From Eupeodes corollae (lineage: Eukaryota; Arthropoda; Insecta; Diptera; Syrphidae): a stretch of 64,000 nucleotides of DNA. The stretch covers positions 10,519,289 through 10,583,288 of the forward strand of contig NC_079147.1 in NCBI RefSeq assembly GCF_945859685.1, in the 5' to 3' direction. Position numbers and translations under genes: made by a program. Position 1 is the first letter of the stretch; each line of letters starts with the position of its first letter. The notes beneath the pieces are model-generated. The model made no database searches. It saw only the letters and a list, made by a program, of their open reading frames with translations, and had not been told where the DNA came from. Below are positions 12,001-25,600 of the stretch, in pieces.

Positions 12001-12710
12001 TTTTAACATGACTTATCAAAGATTGCTTAAAGTTATAGTTCTATATGCTTTTCAAAAGCAGCGTAAGTATTTGGCTTTTACAAAAGGTTCGATATTGAGG
12101 AAAATTGAAAGAGAAGACAAAAATACCATTAAGGCGGCTTTATCATAATAGATCCCTTCAGCACAATCTTTGTAAAAGGAATTATTTAAGGATTGGCTGT
12201 AATCAATAATTTATATGTGCTATATTTAAGACAAGATTAGAGTTGTTAAAATTAAATTGCATGTCGCACTTTCTTTGGGAAGATCCCTGGACACCGACGC
12301 CTTCCACAAAAAAAGCATCACAGGGCGCCTCTTCAATTCATCATCAACATACAGGCTTGATTTGGCATCCAATTCCTATTTCTTGTTTCTAAAAATCAAA
12401 TTATACATCTCTTAGCCAACGATGTTTTATGCCAGAAAAAGTCAAAATTTTAGAATTTTTTCGTAAAACCGAACCGAATTTTCGAAACATTAGTGAAACT
12501 TATCCTCATACAAATGAAACAATTAAGAAGTTCTAAAATAATATTTGAATGTTTATTACGAGTATAAAAATACTTTTTAATTTCAAAATGGATTAAATAA
12601 TTAACACAGAACAAAAGAACAGAAATTAAATAATTTATGATACATTTTAGTGAATAAATCTTACATCTACAAAAATTGTTATTTACAGATTTTATAAAAG
12701 CTCTAAGCCC
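12001..12710. other. Intergenic and mei-41 3' UTR
   Basis: AT-rich sequence downstream of the mei-41 stop at 12711. A possible minus-strand poly(A) signal (TTTATT on the plus strand, 12552-12557) lies about 155 bp past the stop. No other gene is supported. Confidence 0.45.
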
Positions 12711-13627
12711 TTACAAATATGGACCCCAACCAGCGTACATCGTTGCTAGGTTATTAATGTCAGTAGCTTCGTTGATGAGAAACTCAACTTGTCCCTCTGT
12801 TGACAATGGCATACGATTTGCTCCTCGTCTCTGAACCTGAAAAACAAATAAATAAATAGCAGGTTAAAACACTTAATCCACTGAATAAACTGTCTCGTTC
12901 TTACATAACCATGAAGCCTCTCCTCAATGCGACTGACATTTTCCATAGCTTGAGGATCTGTTTTCTCGATATTATTCCCAGTTTTCTTTCCAAGTCTACT
13001 CAAATCGTATACAAAAGGTTTCAGCACGGACATAAGTGTTTTCTTTTGTTTCTGGAGAACTGTTAGGGTAATTTCACAGCATTTCCTGAAGAGACCCTCA
13101 ATACCGAGGGGACCCATGGCGTGCACCATATTCTGGGTCAATCTAAACGGAACTCTTTCTGGAATGTTAAAGCTTTCGCCTTTGTTAAATAGGCAGTTGA
13201 AGTCTACATGGACTGATTCACCATTTGTCTCGTCGAACAGGATATTCTCCCCATGCCGATCTCCCAATCCAAGAATATAGCCAACCATCGACATAACAGC
13301 TATGGTCTTGATATAGGAACTGCGAGCTTGGTACCAGTTGTGTGGTGTGGAGAACTGGTAGATGAACCACTCGTGGAACACGGGCGGATGGCGTGACAAA
13401 AGAATATTGAATACCTGTTTCTTCTTCTCGAGTTTTTCCTCCTTGGGCAGGACAAACGATCGCAGTTCCTTGTCAGCAACACCAAGTTTCCGGGATCTGT
13501 ATATGCCCATTAGGATGACTCTCAAGGCTGTCAAATTTGGCAACCATTCTATCAGACCACAATCTTCGTTGAATGGGATCGCAGCATAGGTTCGAATGTG
13601 GAGGCGACGCTGGCGAGCTTGAGGATC
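12711..13627 (-). CDS. mei-41: mei-41 exons 6-7: kinase catalytic core and FATC
   Basis: Exon 6 (12905-13627) opens with DPQARQRRLHIRTYAAIPFN. It contains the catalytic loop GLGDRHGENILF (Asp near residue 2384) and the metal-binding HVDFNCLF (Asp near 2403). Exon 7 (12711-12836) encodes the final 41 residues: GQVEFLINEATDINNLATMY, then the AGWGPYL terminus of a FATC domain. The donor after GGT TAT (GTAAGA) and the acceptor TTTTCAG join exons 6 and 7 in phase 0. Catalytic residues are all present, so the kinase should be active. Confidence 0.93.
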
Positions 13628-16600
13628 CTAAACCAAGACAAAAGTAAACTCAAACCAACCATTGTTTACCTCCTGAACTAAACTACTTACCAATCGGAGA
13701 TATCTCTTCAGCAAAGCATTGAACTCCATCAAGCGATAGTCAAGTCTCAGATCGTCTTTGGGCTTAAGCATAGCCGTGTACTCCTTACCATCACTGCACA
13801 AAAAGACTATCTTCTTTGGCAGGGCCTGAGATCGTAGTACCACGACATCCTCCTTAATTCCACAAATATATATCTGCTTGTTGGGGAAGGGATTGACCGG
13901 AGTTGCGTTGACAGAAGAAGCAGCAGAGTCATCCACTTGGCCAGATCGGTTAGCACTGAGGAGTGTCACCTGCATGTACTTGTCGAAGGGCAAAAGAATC
14001 TCCGAGAAGCCTGGATCTTCAAAGAGCTTTGGAAGCTTCGGAACTAGAGTTCGGACATTCAGGTCGCTTTGAGCCAGGCCCACAGTATCTTTCGTGGTCA
14101 ACTGGATGAGCTTCTCCGACAGAGAGTTAAAGTCGTCGACATATTTGATAGTCTCCCGTTTGGAGAGGCGTTTGTCACTCAAAATCAAACGACAGCGTTT
14201 GGCTCGCATGGTGTAGGATGACTTAAGCACTGGCAGCAGCGTCCAGAGAGATTGGTGGGGATATTTCTCCAGCAGGAGAATAATAATCGTCTTGAGAACT
14301 TCAAAAACTGCCAGCGATGGATGACAGATGCGACTAAGTATCTGTGAGAACGCCGAGTAGAAAATGTACGTGGGAAGAATTTCACAGCATTTGCTGACCA
14401 ATTCGGTCATTTTGGCGCAGGTTTGCTGAATCGACATATTGGGAACATCGTTTTCTCCAACCTGCGAGGTAAAATCGAACCAAATACTCAGCAGACGTGG
14501 CATGGACTGGTACATGCTCTCGTTGCCGGCCTTCATGGCCCTCGCATAGTAGCCCATAATATCAAATAACATGGTCTTTCCAGACTCTGAGTTCTGTTCC
14601 GCATCCGATTTAGCAGCGTACATCTTCTCCAAGTACTGCGCCATGTGGACCAGGCACTTCTCGGAGCTCTTATTTCCAGCAATAGCTTGCTTGAAGTAGT
14701 AGAGATTCTGTTCGGCACAGATTTTCATCGACTCAGCGCTATAGGTGGCCTGCAGGAACTTGGCCTCGGAATACAGCAGGCGTTGGGACTTATCTTGGGT
14801 GGGTATATTTCCGTTGGATTCGATTTCTCTGATCTTCTCAGAGATGAGTTTAAGGGACTTCGTCTGATCACCACTCTGCCAGAGGAGCTTTGCCTTTTCG
14901 ATGAACAATGCCTCGGGGGCGTACTCTTCTGCCTTCATGATGGACAGATTGGCCTGCTGAAGGCCTCCAGATTCACGGTTCATCTGGATACTCCTGATCC
15001 ACAGTCTGCCCATTTCCTCATCGATGCATTTGTTGAGGCCAACGGAAACGTCACCCTTCATAGTGTTCAACAGATTTTTGGTTTCACTGAGGAGATTACG
15101 TCGCAGACAGAGAAGAGGTTCAAGAATTCGTACGGTCGGCTGAAGGAAACACAATCGTGCATTCCAGTCCGAGAAGAACTCGTTCACAGCTGCGATACAT
15201 TTGGCCTCATCCGTTTCACTAACAACGAACTGCACCAGCGACTTGTTCTTCTCAATGTCCGTGAGGAGCTGCAGCTTGAGGATCTCTGTGTATGCCTTGT
15301 GGTAGGAGTAGTGCTCAGCACCGATAGTCTTCAAAGTGCTCAGGATGTTCAAACGAATCTCATCCATTTCGGCCTCAAAACCACTCAACTGGATCTCTTT
15401 ATTTCGGAACAGTCTGATGGCCTTGGCACTCTGAACATTCCACATCATTGGGTTCTTGCTAATCACCGGGTCCTCCAGCATCCTCTCGATGTCGTCATAA
15501 CACCCAAGGCGCAGCAATGGTTCAAATTGACATTCCTTAAAGAAGTCATCGGTATAGCGCTCGGAGAGCTTCTCCCAAAGTCCGCTGGTGATGTTCAACA
15601 CGGTTTCCGGGAGATCCAGCCGCAGATAGCTGTTGATGATCCCAAGGACATGTTCCTGTTGGACTTGTTCGGGGCGAATCATGATTTGCTCGTAGCACGC
15701 TATGTTCTCCTGAGGACGATCGATGATATTGTTGACCAATATTTGCTCCGGCAGGGTGAGACTCGTCTTCTTCATGTGCATTGCACCCTCCACCGAGTCA
15801 GGGTCCAGCAGTTCGGCATAGATTTCAATGAGGAACGACAGATTCTCCTGCAAACGAGTGGCCTTCTGGTCCTCTATGTACAGCTCGAGAAACAGCAATG
15901 CCCTCGCATACTCCCCGCAGTTGAAATTGGCCTTTGCCAGTTGACTTTTGTCAATTTTGCCAAGCAACTTTTGTATCATTCCGTATTCCTTTTGGGTGTT
16001 GGAAGCCTCCCCCGTTGTAGAACTCACTCGTGACCATTCCCTGGTCCAGCGGTAGAGGAAGTCAATCTGTTCAAAGCAGATCTTCGCACAAGCGTCGTCT
16101 ACGTTCTGCGAGTGGATATCTTTTGGCAGTTGGGTTGCCGTTCGAAGTGCTTGTGATGGACCGATTTCCTTCGAGAGCGTGGTGTCGATGGCAGCTCTGT
16201 TAGCTGCGTTCGATCCCCCATTGACAGCTTGCTGGATAACAGCTTGAAATTCCTCATAAACCAACTGCATTTCCTCTTCGGTGCATTCCTGCAGAGAATG
16301 CAGCAGAATATAGGGCAGAAAGAGCTCCAGCATGTTGTTGTCCTTTCGAATGCTCGGGGTGAACGAGCATAGGAGCTTTTTGGTGTCAGCATCACGCACG
16401 AACTCGATCACTTTCCACGACCACCAGAATGCCCAATCCTCGTAGGTGCGACAGAAACTGCTCCCAAACACCGGATGAGCCTTGATCTTGTAGCCTTTTT
16501 GTGCTACGGTGTAGCAAGAACTCAACAAGGGTTCCATGATGTGGCGCATCCGGACGGGGATCGCCTCCCATACGTTCATCTTCTTGTTGTCCTTAGGATT

Positions 16601-19600
16601 CACTCCCTGTATGGCGAGGATTTCTTGAATTGCCACAGACATGTTATCCACGTACTTGATGTTCTTCTGATAAGCTCGACACAGCTCGGTGAGGGCTGTA
16701 ATGGCAAAGGCATCCGTGTGAATGCTGAGTGAGAAGCGTTTCTGTTCTTTAGCATAATTTGGAGACATGTAACTCGGATCGATGGCGCCCAGTTCGCCGA
16801 GACATTTCCCAGAGATAAGCTGCAGGGTGCGATCAACGTGTTTGCAACCATTCATTAGATTCTCTGCCACCGATTCGATGAGGGGATTCAATTCGGTTTG
16901 ACCTAAAAAATGAATCCGTAGATTTGATTTATATTAACGTCTCACACCTCACTTACCCACAATAAAAGTGTTCAAATCCGCTCTGTGCTTGATAAAGAAC
17001 TCCTTCAGATACTTCAACGCCCTTATGCGCACTTGCAGGTTCTCATTGTTGATTTGTTTAATGTAGAACTTAAGCAAGTCTTCGAACTTTCCCGATCGGA
17101 AGAGCGCCTCCGTCTGCCGTCTAACAAAACTTTTCAACTCCATCGACACCTCCATGTCTTCGATAAAGTACAAATCAGGCATATAAGTTCCGAGCAGATT
17201 TCCATTCTCAAGAATCAAATACTTGTAAATCGTATCAACTTCTTTTTCGTTAGTCTTCAGCAGTGGTTGCAGCGACACCACAATCCTGCTCAACGATGGA
17301 CCCAGGGCTTGGATGTCGACAATGTGCAGAAATGTATTCCATATTTTCAAACCGATTGCTTTGAGGTTCTTATCGTCTAGCGAAATAACCGATGTTAGCA
17401 TCGCAATAATTTTGTAGCGTGATTGAGTGACGTGGCCAGCTCCGACCAGACGAATAATCTGTCCCAAACTATAGAGAACATCTTCTTTCAGGGATTTCTC
17501 GAAATTCGGATCACTTAGGCATGTTTCGAAGTATGTGATCACTCCGAGGAACCTTTCGGCTATGAAGACAGCGAATTCCTCGGTTGTGGCAGTTTGGGTT
17601 CGTCTCTCACTCCTTTGGGATTCACGAGAGGATTTATTCAAAAGCAGACAACTAAATGCTTGCATCACAAATTCTGGCTTTCGATTGTAGAAGATTAAAA
17701 ACTCGGATACAGTTTGCTGTCCAAAAAAGGATAAGAAGAATCAAACACAGATCGACGGAAGTGAAATTTGTATTTAGTATATTTACCCTCACGTCCGTGT
17801 GCATCAGACTTGAAAGCGATGAGCCAGTGCATCTTACCAACAAGTCAATGCATTTGTTTCCAATTTCAGGACTCTCGTTTAGATAAATATGTGAGTAGAT
17901 GTTTAAGAATGAAGCCGTCAGAATGTGGGATATGGAATTATCTGTGGCCTGGGAGATTTGAACCAAGAGACCCTTACATCGGTCTTCCTTCACGCAATAG
18001 GGCAAAATCATGGCTGTGAGGATCTTATAGTACTTGCAGATGAATTCCTGACTGCACAGAAAGCCAAGCATCGTTACCAACTGAAATGTACAAACATATT
18101 GAATAAAATTCGATTATTTTAGTTTCAAGGTCCAACAAAAACAACAAAAAGAGACGACTTAAATCAGAAAATTATTGAAAAAAATCTTCAAAACCTCCAC
18201 TATAGGGTTAATTTATTTCAGACAATTGGAGGTTGTTAAAACGCTAATACTGTTTCAATTTATAAATTAAAAATAACTCAGGTGGCGCAACAGTCCGTTA
18301 AGCAATATAGGGACTTTTAAATCTCAACCATTCATGAGTGCTAGTACTGTCATCAGAAATAGAGGGGACCTACAGTTTTAAGACGAATCCAAACTGCTAA
18401 CTGGAAAAAACACTTTTCATGACAAGAATTACTCTTTGACGATCTGACAATTTCTCGCACGAGGTAGTACCCATGAACAAAACTTTAGATGGCACAGGCA
18501 GGGTTTGAACCCAAGACCGGGTACTGCTGTTTCTGTTTACTTACTTACTTACTTAAGGTGGCGTACAGTCCTGTGTAAACTAGGGCCTCACCCAACAACC
18601 TTCTCCATTTTACTCGGTCCCTAGCTAGATGGCTCCAGTTTTACGCTCTAAGTTGGGTGAGGGCACTTTCCACTTGGGCGCGCCACCTAATTCGCGGTCT
18701 TCCTCTACTGCGCTGTCCTGTGGGTGTGGATTTGAAGACTTTCCGGGCCGCAGCATTGGTTTCCATTCGCTCTACGTGACCCAGCCATCTTATTCGTTGG
18801 ACTTTTACCCTTCTGGCTAAGTCTACGTCGCTGTACATCTTCTCCTCCACTCCCCTTCGATGCATACGGGGCCGTAGATCACACGAAGAACTTTTCTCTC
18901 GAAACGACCCAAGGGGCTTTCATCCGCTTTTGTCATAGTCCATGCTTCTGCACCGTATAGCAGGACGGGGATGATAAGGTGCTTATATAGCGACACTTTG
19001 GTCCCTCGAGAGAGGACTCTACCACTCAATTGCTTTCTTAGTCCAAAGAAACAGCGGTTAGCAAGAGTTATTCTGCGTTTGATCTCAGCGCTGGTGCTGT
19101 TTTCAGCGTTTACAGCGGAGCCTAAGTAGATGAAGTCCTTGACTTCGTCTGTCGATGGTGACGTTTTGACCGAGACGTCGTTGCCCCATTGGCATCACGC
19201 TGAGTTCCTCCGATTATGTCAATGTCATCAGCATATGCTAGTAATTGGACAGACTTTTGCCTAGTGTTGACGTGTGAGCTTTGCACTATTCTTTCAAGTA
19301 CGATGTGTAAAAAAATCACATGACAGCGCATCACCTTTTCGAAACCTTTTTTGACATCGAAAGGTTCTGTTAAGTTGTTTCCAACCTTTATGGAGCAGCG
19401 TGAATTCTCCATGGTCATCCTGCACAAACTGACTAGTTTGGCAGGGATGCCAAAACTAGGCATGGCTTTATACAGCTCGTATCTGTAGATCTGTCATAAG
19501 CGGCCTTAAAATTGATAAAAAGATGGTGGGTTTCGATTTGGTGTTCTTGGGCTTTTTCCAGGATCTGCCGTAATGTGAATATTTGATCGACTGTGGACTT

Positions 19601-22600
19601 TCCTGGTTTAAAACTACACTGATAAGGACTTATTAGGTTGTTGACGATGGGCTTTAGACGTTCACATATTACGGAAGAGAAGATTTTATAGGCGATGTTA
19701 AGTAGACTGATTCCTCTATAGTTGGTGCAGTTTAGAGGGTCTTCTTTTTTCAGTATCGGGAAAACAATACTGAGGTTCCATTCAACGGGCATGCTTTCTT
19801 CCGACCATATCTTACAGATAAGTTGGTGCATGCTCCTAACCAACTTATCTCCAGCTGCTTTAAAGAGCTTGGCATTTAAGCCATCCGCTCCAGTGGCTTT
19901 ATTAGACTTCAGCTTAGATATGGCAATCTTTACTTCGTCTAATTAGGGAGGACGGGATTGTTGGCTTTCGTCGTCAATGTTAAATTGATCAACCTGCCTG
20001 ACAGCAGAATTTGGTTCGTCGTCGCTGTTATACAGTCTCCCGAAGTGGTCCTTCCATATCCTCACCTGTGAATTTCGTTTGACCTGTTCATAAAACTTTC
20101 GAACTTTATTCCTGCTTTTAAACCTCTCAACATCTTCAACCGTGCGCTTCTTTCTTTTTCATTCTGAGAAGTCGGTGTTCCTCTCGCCTCTTCTGCTCAT
20201 AGAGCTCATGCAGCGCCGCTTTGCGTGCCTGTTGTTTGGCTGCATTTGCCTGTCTACATTCATCATCAAACCAGGGTATCCTTGTTGAAACTCAGCACAT
20301 CAGAGGCGGTTTCTCTGATTGCATCTTGGCAATGTTGCCATTGGTTTTCTATACATTGTGTTGGCGGCAGAGAACTTCGAGAGAGGTTACTTGTAAGTCG
20401 GTCGGAAAAGGATTTGGCGATCTATTGCGATTGTAGCCGTTCAACGTTGTACGTCTAAGTCGATGTTAGCTCCTCGGAAAGTTCGGACATCCATGAAGCA
20501 ATATGGATTAACTCCAAGTTAATAAGTTACCATGACGTTTCGCCCCGAGCAAAATCTATGAGCCTAAATCCGTTGTCGGAAGTGTTGTCGTTTAATTTTA
20601 CTGGTGTTTTATATTTTTAGCTATTGACGTAGTGGTAGTTATAAAAAGTTTAAAACAATTAAGATAAGCGGGGCAAAACGTTAAGTTTTATTATTCTTGT
20701 AATGCAAGCTTCTTCTCTGGCCAGCTCGTGAGCATCTACATTTGAAAAGCTATTATGAGTTTCACCTAAACTAAATTTCACTTCGAATTGCAGAACAAAT
20801 TTGGAAAATCTTTACGAACTAAGGAAACATTTCAGTCTTGAAAAAAAAAAACAATAAAGCCAAAATTGACGAAAATCTGCTGCTACTGCTCTGTCGGAGT
20901 GGATTTGAAGAGTTTCCGTTCCGAAGCATTAGATTCCACGCGCTCTACGTGACCAAGCCATCTCAGTCGTTAAGACTTTTATCCTTCTGGCCAAGCCCGT
21001 ACAGCTTGTCGTTCCATCTTTTCCTCTTACTTTTCTTTAATGCATACGGACCGTAGAGCACACGAAGAACTTTTCTAAGGTGCTTTTAAAGGTTTTGCAA
21101 CGTGTAAAAGGATGGGGATGATGAGGGAAATACATATATGGCGACACCTTGGTTGCTTCACTACTCAATTGCTTTCTTAGCCCAAAGAAACAGCGGTAAG
21201 CAAGATTAATGCTTAGTTTGAACGCAGAGCTGCTGAGGTCTTTTCTTGATGCCCTCATTAATCGGGTAAAATAATGATTTTAAATTTACTTTGACCAACG
21301 ATTTAAAAAGTCGAGTGTTAAATTCGCTTTAAGTGTTATATCGTCGAAACGGGTTCCCTTTTACATAAAAGCCCAAGATCGTTATCAACCTCAACAAAGC
21401 GAATGTTGAATGTTTTTTTTTTAAGAAGCTTCCATAAACTATGCATCTACGTTAAGTAGTATGCTTAAAGTAAAATATGCGAATGATGAAGACGATAAAA
21501 AGAAAATGACTTAAAAGGCTACCTTGAGGAATACCATAGACTTAAAGAAGTATAGGAGCGATCGCATTTCATAAGAACATTGTAGACGTATCTTTATAAG
21601 TAGGAAGAAAATAGAAATATAACAGAGATTGAGACTTTACCGGGAGCTCGTCACGGAAGTGTTGGGTCATTTTGAATACTGGTGCAGCGGATCTAGTGAC
21701 TTTTAATGCTGCTAGACTAAATGGTAACATTGTTTGAACACACACGTTAAAGGAAACAAACATTTTTTTTATTTTATCTACTCTTGACCATACAAATATA
21801 GATTTAGAGTATCTAAAGCGTTTTCTTTGAAAGGTATCGATATTATGTGAATTCATACAGGGGCTCTCATCTAGAGATTGTTTTTTAAATCATAGGTTAT
21901 TGGACACTGATTGTTTTGTTTCCCCCTCGAAATTCCAACAGAAAGGCAATGGGCAGGTTCAATGTCACTGTGACCTAGAACCCAAATACATTACATTCTA
22001 CTCAGCACATAAATGTACAGAGTAGAGAACACAGCACCTTGAGCAACTAGACTATGTAAGGTGATAACAACACAAGAAATTAATATAAGAAGAGAAAGAA
22101 CAACAGACAGAAAGAACACATGACAACAGCACGCGGTAGGTTTTGAGGCGGTTCACCATCTGTCTATTAACCATAATCACTGATGCTTGATTTCAATGCT
22201 CGATGGGAACCGAACCCTTATCAGTGACTAGGCCGTTGGTTAGAACCCAAATAAAAGTGACACGGAGGTTGATGCTTAGGTTGGATAGTTCATCCCGATA
22301 TTATTCGACCAGGTTAGAGGATGTTTGAGTTCAATTTCAGTATTTGTATTGTATTTGCTTCTCTGATTGCTAGTAGTTCAGGTCGAAATACACCTGCAAA
22401 ACCTGGTAGCAGAAAATAGGTAGAGACTCCACCCTGCATCCTTGAATTGTCAGTAAAGATAATGGTATCGACACCTTTCGTAACAGTTTTATTTTGTAAG
22501 CCCTAGCTATTCTTTAACCCTTGTTTAGTTTGTCGATGCTGTATTTTTTGTTAAGCGCACGCTTCCTTATAATCTATCCATATACAAATTAGGTCATACA

Positions 22601-25600
22601 ACGGCTGTTTACGTCCACTAAATAAGCTTCGATTGAAAACACCACTTTTTATCAAATGTTTTTCCACAGGCATAACCCGTTCGTCAATGTTTAATTTCCA
22701 GTTAAGTTTGGGAGCTAGAGTGACTCCTAAATATTTAGCACTGGAACACAAAGACAGTACCCGACCGTTCAGTCGAAGTAAAGCGAAGACAGTCCACTGC
22801 CAGTTGCTAACGTTCTTCATCTCCCTGATATCGGTTATCGTGGCGACGAACCAAGGTGACCAGCAAAACCAAATTGTTAGCATAATCTACCCTACAACTT
22901 TTTTCTTTAACAAGAATTCTATTCATAGCTAAAATCCATAGAAGCGGAATAGATGTATAACCTAAAGAAGCTTGAGTCCTTGAATCACTTAGAATAGAAA
23001 TTATCTATTCTTGAATAAAATCCTCTACCCCGAAGTGGGTATTGAAAACACCTTATACTTAGGTGGGAAGAGTAAATTCTTTAAATGTCTTGTATAGACT
23101 TCAATAGACTTGACATTGACAAAAATTGAAAACATATATTCATTGAAAGTGCTTTGTAGTTCAAACAATGTGTTTTTATGAAAAGAAGTCTTTACCTAGC
23201 ATTAAAAGTGGCCAACACTCATGATTCCCGTCATCGCACGGCGCCGTGATGACTGAGGGTCATTACATGAATATTAGCTCGCCATTTATCTTACCAGGTC
23301 TGGATGGCACACTATGGCTACACAGTCAATCATGACCGAATTGGAATTGCGATTAGACATCTTTGGCCTTTTTATTAAGATGAAACGTCAAGAACAGGTA
23401 TTAAATAAATTTGGTTTGTTTTATGCAACGTATACATCAATCTTTTCACTAAAAACCAAATGGCATAAATAAAGCCATCTTTTCAACAATCAGAAAACTA
23501 AGTTCATCAAACGTGTTCAAGCTTTTAAGCCATTCTGAGACTTCAACAAAGAGATTTAATTATTCGAAAATAACCAATATAAATTTTACCATGCTTAAAA
23601 ACTTACACTTACTCGATTTAGTGATCTTAGAATTCCCCTTCCAGTCGACAAATAAACATGAACTACCAACTGCACAATCAATCCAAGACATTCATTTCGA
23701 TAAAAATTGAACAGCTGAATAGGTTGCCATTTATACTGGGCACATATCTCCAATCCACAATTCATAGCTTCATTCTCAACACTTGCTCTACGTCCGATTG
23801 AAATGAGAAAGAAAAAAGTCATTTTGAAGCAGTTCAACACCCACGGCTCAGGGATTTCACCACAAAATGCAACAGCTTCAATTAATTTAAGGATTTTTAT
23901 CTGTTCCACCGCATCTTTCTCGAGTGAATCTTTAATTGCCCCTAGAACAGCTTCACCAACTTTTGGCAGCATGGGGAATTCATTATCTCCGCGGCGTGTT
24001 CTAACCAACAGAGCTTTTATGAGTTCTGGAACCAAAGACGAGTTCATTAATAATGGATTTTCTATCTTGGCCGGATGAAAATGGTTGACAGAGAATATGC
24101 CATTCCTATGGCTGAAGACATTTCTACTTCCAAGCTCATTTAAAACAAATGTCAATTCGGATTCATGAATGTTTGGCCAAAGCAAATGATTCATAAGAAC
24201 TGCCGACTTCTCCTGGAAGTAGTGCGTGAATACTTCGTCATCTGGATTCTCACAAACCTCACACAGGAAGTCATACTTGTAGCGATTCTCAGAACGATAT
24301 CGAAAGATGTAGACATAACCAAGTGCAGAACAACAAATCGATTTGATTTTGGCCAACTTTTCTACGTCAAATACTGTTTCACATCCTCCCCGAGCACATA
24401 GCGCTGGAAGAATGGATTTTATGATTGCTTTCTTGGTTATAGTTCCATTTGCCAGAAAGTCCAATACCATATCACTGAATTTTACCTTAATCTGATCTGG
24501 GCGCTTCCTCGCTGAGAGTTTTGAGATTGCAAACAGAAAATCACCTCTCGACTCGGAATCCAGTCGTTGGTGGTCTACATTTGCTATGGCTTCCAATGAG
24601 CTCTCAATCAACTGACTTTCTGGTAGGAACTCAGTGTCTAGCGAAGATTGTGAGGGATATTTTCGAAGATGAAAGAATATCATATCGAGTAGCTTCTTCA
24701 AACAGAGGCCAAGTTTGGATAGGTCTAAAGGACTCCCAATGCCCAGCAGCATACCACTGATTTCAATGCGTCTACAGGCTTCATCTGAATTCAAATCTTC
24801 TAAATTCTTCTTGCGTAAAAATACTGAAACAGCGGTTTTCAAGTTTTTAGAATTCAATACCACGCCACTGCTCCGAAATCGACTTTGGGAAATTTCTTTA
24901 GGACTTTTTGACGAGGATTTATACATCTTGAACTGCTTCGCACTAAGAGCCTTCTGCTGGGTAGTCGCAATGGTATTCAAAATCATTTTCAGCTTCTCAT
25001 AATCTGTTTGACTTTTTTGCAACTCCACTATGAGAATATTTTCAATAGCTTCTAGCATCTGAGATAGAACATTTCTGTCGCCATTCTGTTGGAAGATTCC
25101 AAATAGTTTAAAAACCTCCTCCTCGGATTTGAATAGACTGAATAAATTCTGTTCGGATAAATCAACTTCAGTATTCTCGTGTAGGAGTATTATGAAATCC
25201 AAGATAGTTGACTTCAGCTCATTTTTATCACCAAATCTTTGGTTGTGTTTGACAAGCGAAAAAAGTATCTCCTCACTGAACTTGATCAAGACCTCAGCTT
25301 CTGTGTGGCTTCTGAGGAGATTCGTATAACTACACCTGAACAGTTCCAATGAGATACTTGTAAGTTGTAAATGGGAGTACTCATCTAGGAATCCCAAAGT
25401 AATCCAATCGTGAAGGTTTTCCCATATTTGAGAGCACTTTTCAAACAGACCAACATAGGCATTCGTAAGGGGGTTTTCCAGTTCAAAGAGACTATCAAAG
25501 AGTCGAGTGCCGTAGCTCAGAATCTTTATCTTTGTTTCACAATCGAGAATTTGATAGGACCCCAAAAGATCTTGTAGAACCTCCACAAATTGGGTGCGAT

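Noticed and set aside
14645..16033. 462-codon open frame antisense to mei-41 exon 5
   Set aside because: It mirrors the codon frame of a long, GC-richer coding exon with clear ATR similarity on the other strand. It shows no recognisable domain, so it is a shadow ORF.
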